Assembly (NCBI RefSeq): GCF_000775615.1
Contig: NZ_AVPG01000011.1
Coordinates: 1 to 64,000, forward strand
Length of the DNA: 64,000 nt
Reading direction: 5' to 3'
From: Pontibacillus litoralis JSM 072002
Lineage (GTDB): Bacteria > Bacillota > Bacilli > Bacillales > BH030062
Shown here: piece by piece, positions 63,619-64,000 of the stretch
How positions within the stretch are numbered: position 1 is the stretch's first letter
Layout: each line of letters starts with the position of its first letter
The notes under the pieces: model-generated
What the model was told of the DNA's origin: nothing
Database searches by the model: none
The model's input: only the letters and a program-made list of their open reading frames with translations
Made by a program: the position numbers and the translations under genes

Positions 63619-64000
63619 GTGATTCATACAACATCTAAATTATATAACACATTGCACGATGTGATGGAAAACATAAAACCTGTCATGCAAAAGCAGTTAG
63701 TTAGTATAACGACGAAGGTGGATAACGCGAACTCTTTTGCATTTTATCAAGCAGGTACAACTAATCAAGGTACAAGATTTTATTGGGCTAGTGCAGATCG
63801 TACGTTAACGTTAGTTGGGATAGGAGAAACAGTAGCGTTCGAATCGGATGACAATGGATTTGACGCTGTGCATCATAGCTTTGGACAATTGCTTGAAAAT
63901 GCAGCGATATATAATGATTATGAAGCTTCTGGGACAGGTCCAATAGCCTTTGGAGGTTTTGCATTTGATCCCCTTAAAGAAGGATCGGTCACTTGGGGGG
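63619..64000 (+). CDS. menF: Isochorismate synthase MenF, N-terminal part (cut by window end)
   Basis: The first 127 residues of an isochorismate synthase, with no stop before the window edge. The N-terminal part has the chorismate-enzyme start: 'RFYWASADRTLTLVGIGETV' and 'GPIAFGGFAFDP', which match MenF/DhbC proteins, though the catalytic C-terminal half is out of view. I chose the GTG at 63619 because TTGGAGGG is eight bases upstream; the in-frame ATG at 63613 is only two bases from it. It converts chorismate to isochorismate for menaquinone; the partner menA is divergent. Confidence 0.88.
   Translation, partial: MIHTTSKLYNTLHDVMENIKPVMQKQLVSITTKVDNANSFAFYQAGTTNQGTRFYWASADRTLTLVGIGETVAFESDDNGFDAVHHSFGQLLENAAIYNDYEASGTGPIAFGGFAFDPLKEGSVTWG

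Overview
The window is chromosomal DNA from a low-GC, endospore-forming Bacillaceae bacterium. The gene content and order follow the Bacillus subtilis yun/yut/yui/yug/men neighbourhoods (yunB-D, lytH, yutC-M, yuiB-D, yugF/I/N/O, kapB, patB, pgi, xpt-pbuX, menA/menF). Sporulation genes (yunB, lytH, a YhcN/YlaJ lipoprotein, yutH) show that it makes spores. An NhaC-type Na+/H+ antiporter, an NSS sodium symporter and a KhtTU-like K+/H+ antiporter fit a marine or halotolerant member such as Pontibacillus or Halobacillus, but this placement is inference. I see no rRNA, tRNA, insertion sequence, prophage or CRISPR array.

Layout. 1-6.7 kb is the accessory part: a degraded duplicate of a flavoprotein gene, a dead VOC gene, a MerR regulator with a disulfide reductase under a MerR-type promoter, two luciferase-like monooxygenases with an Rrf2 regulator, and a frameshifted zinc-ribbon/GyrI gene. 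7-21.7 kb is the yun/yut core: YunD nucleotidase, biotin synthase under a BirA-like operator, HD-GYP phosphodiesterase, spore proteins, sodium-coupled transporters and class II fructose-bisphosphatase. 21.8-28.7 kb holds yutH, a 2-hydroxyacid dehydrogenase, the hom-thrC-thrB threonine operon and a dicarboxylate/glutamate symporter. 28.8-34.9 kb groups Fe-S, lipoate and redox genes (yutI, yuzD, yuzB, lipM, lipA, yutM, yumC, yumB), with a possible Rex site before yumB. 35-46 kb has yuiBCD, pepA, deoD, khtTU, kapB, a small heme-copper-oxidase-like protein, Cu/Zn SOD, patB and yugF. 46-54 kb has yugI, yuzA, pgi, yugN, the YugO potassium channel, xpt-pbuX behind a guanine riboswitch, an SH3 protein and an M42 peptidase. 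An FMN riboswitch precedes ribU at 54.1 kb.

The most interesting unit is a six-gene operon at 55.3-61.55 kb: PHP phosphoesterase, TIM-barrel isomerase-like protein, SurE nucleotidase, and a complete ABC importer of the FbpA/AfuA class (lipoprotein, fused double permease, ATPase). The genes overlap or nearly touch, and they follow a cluster of TTHACA hexamers resembling PhoP boxes. I infer a scavenging system for a phosphorylated metabolite (sugar phosphate, nucleotide or phosphonate). The window ends with a thioesterase, menA and the start of menF (menaquinone synthesis).
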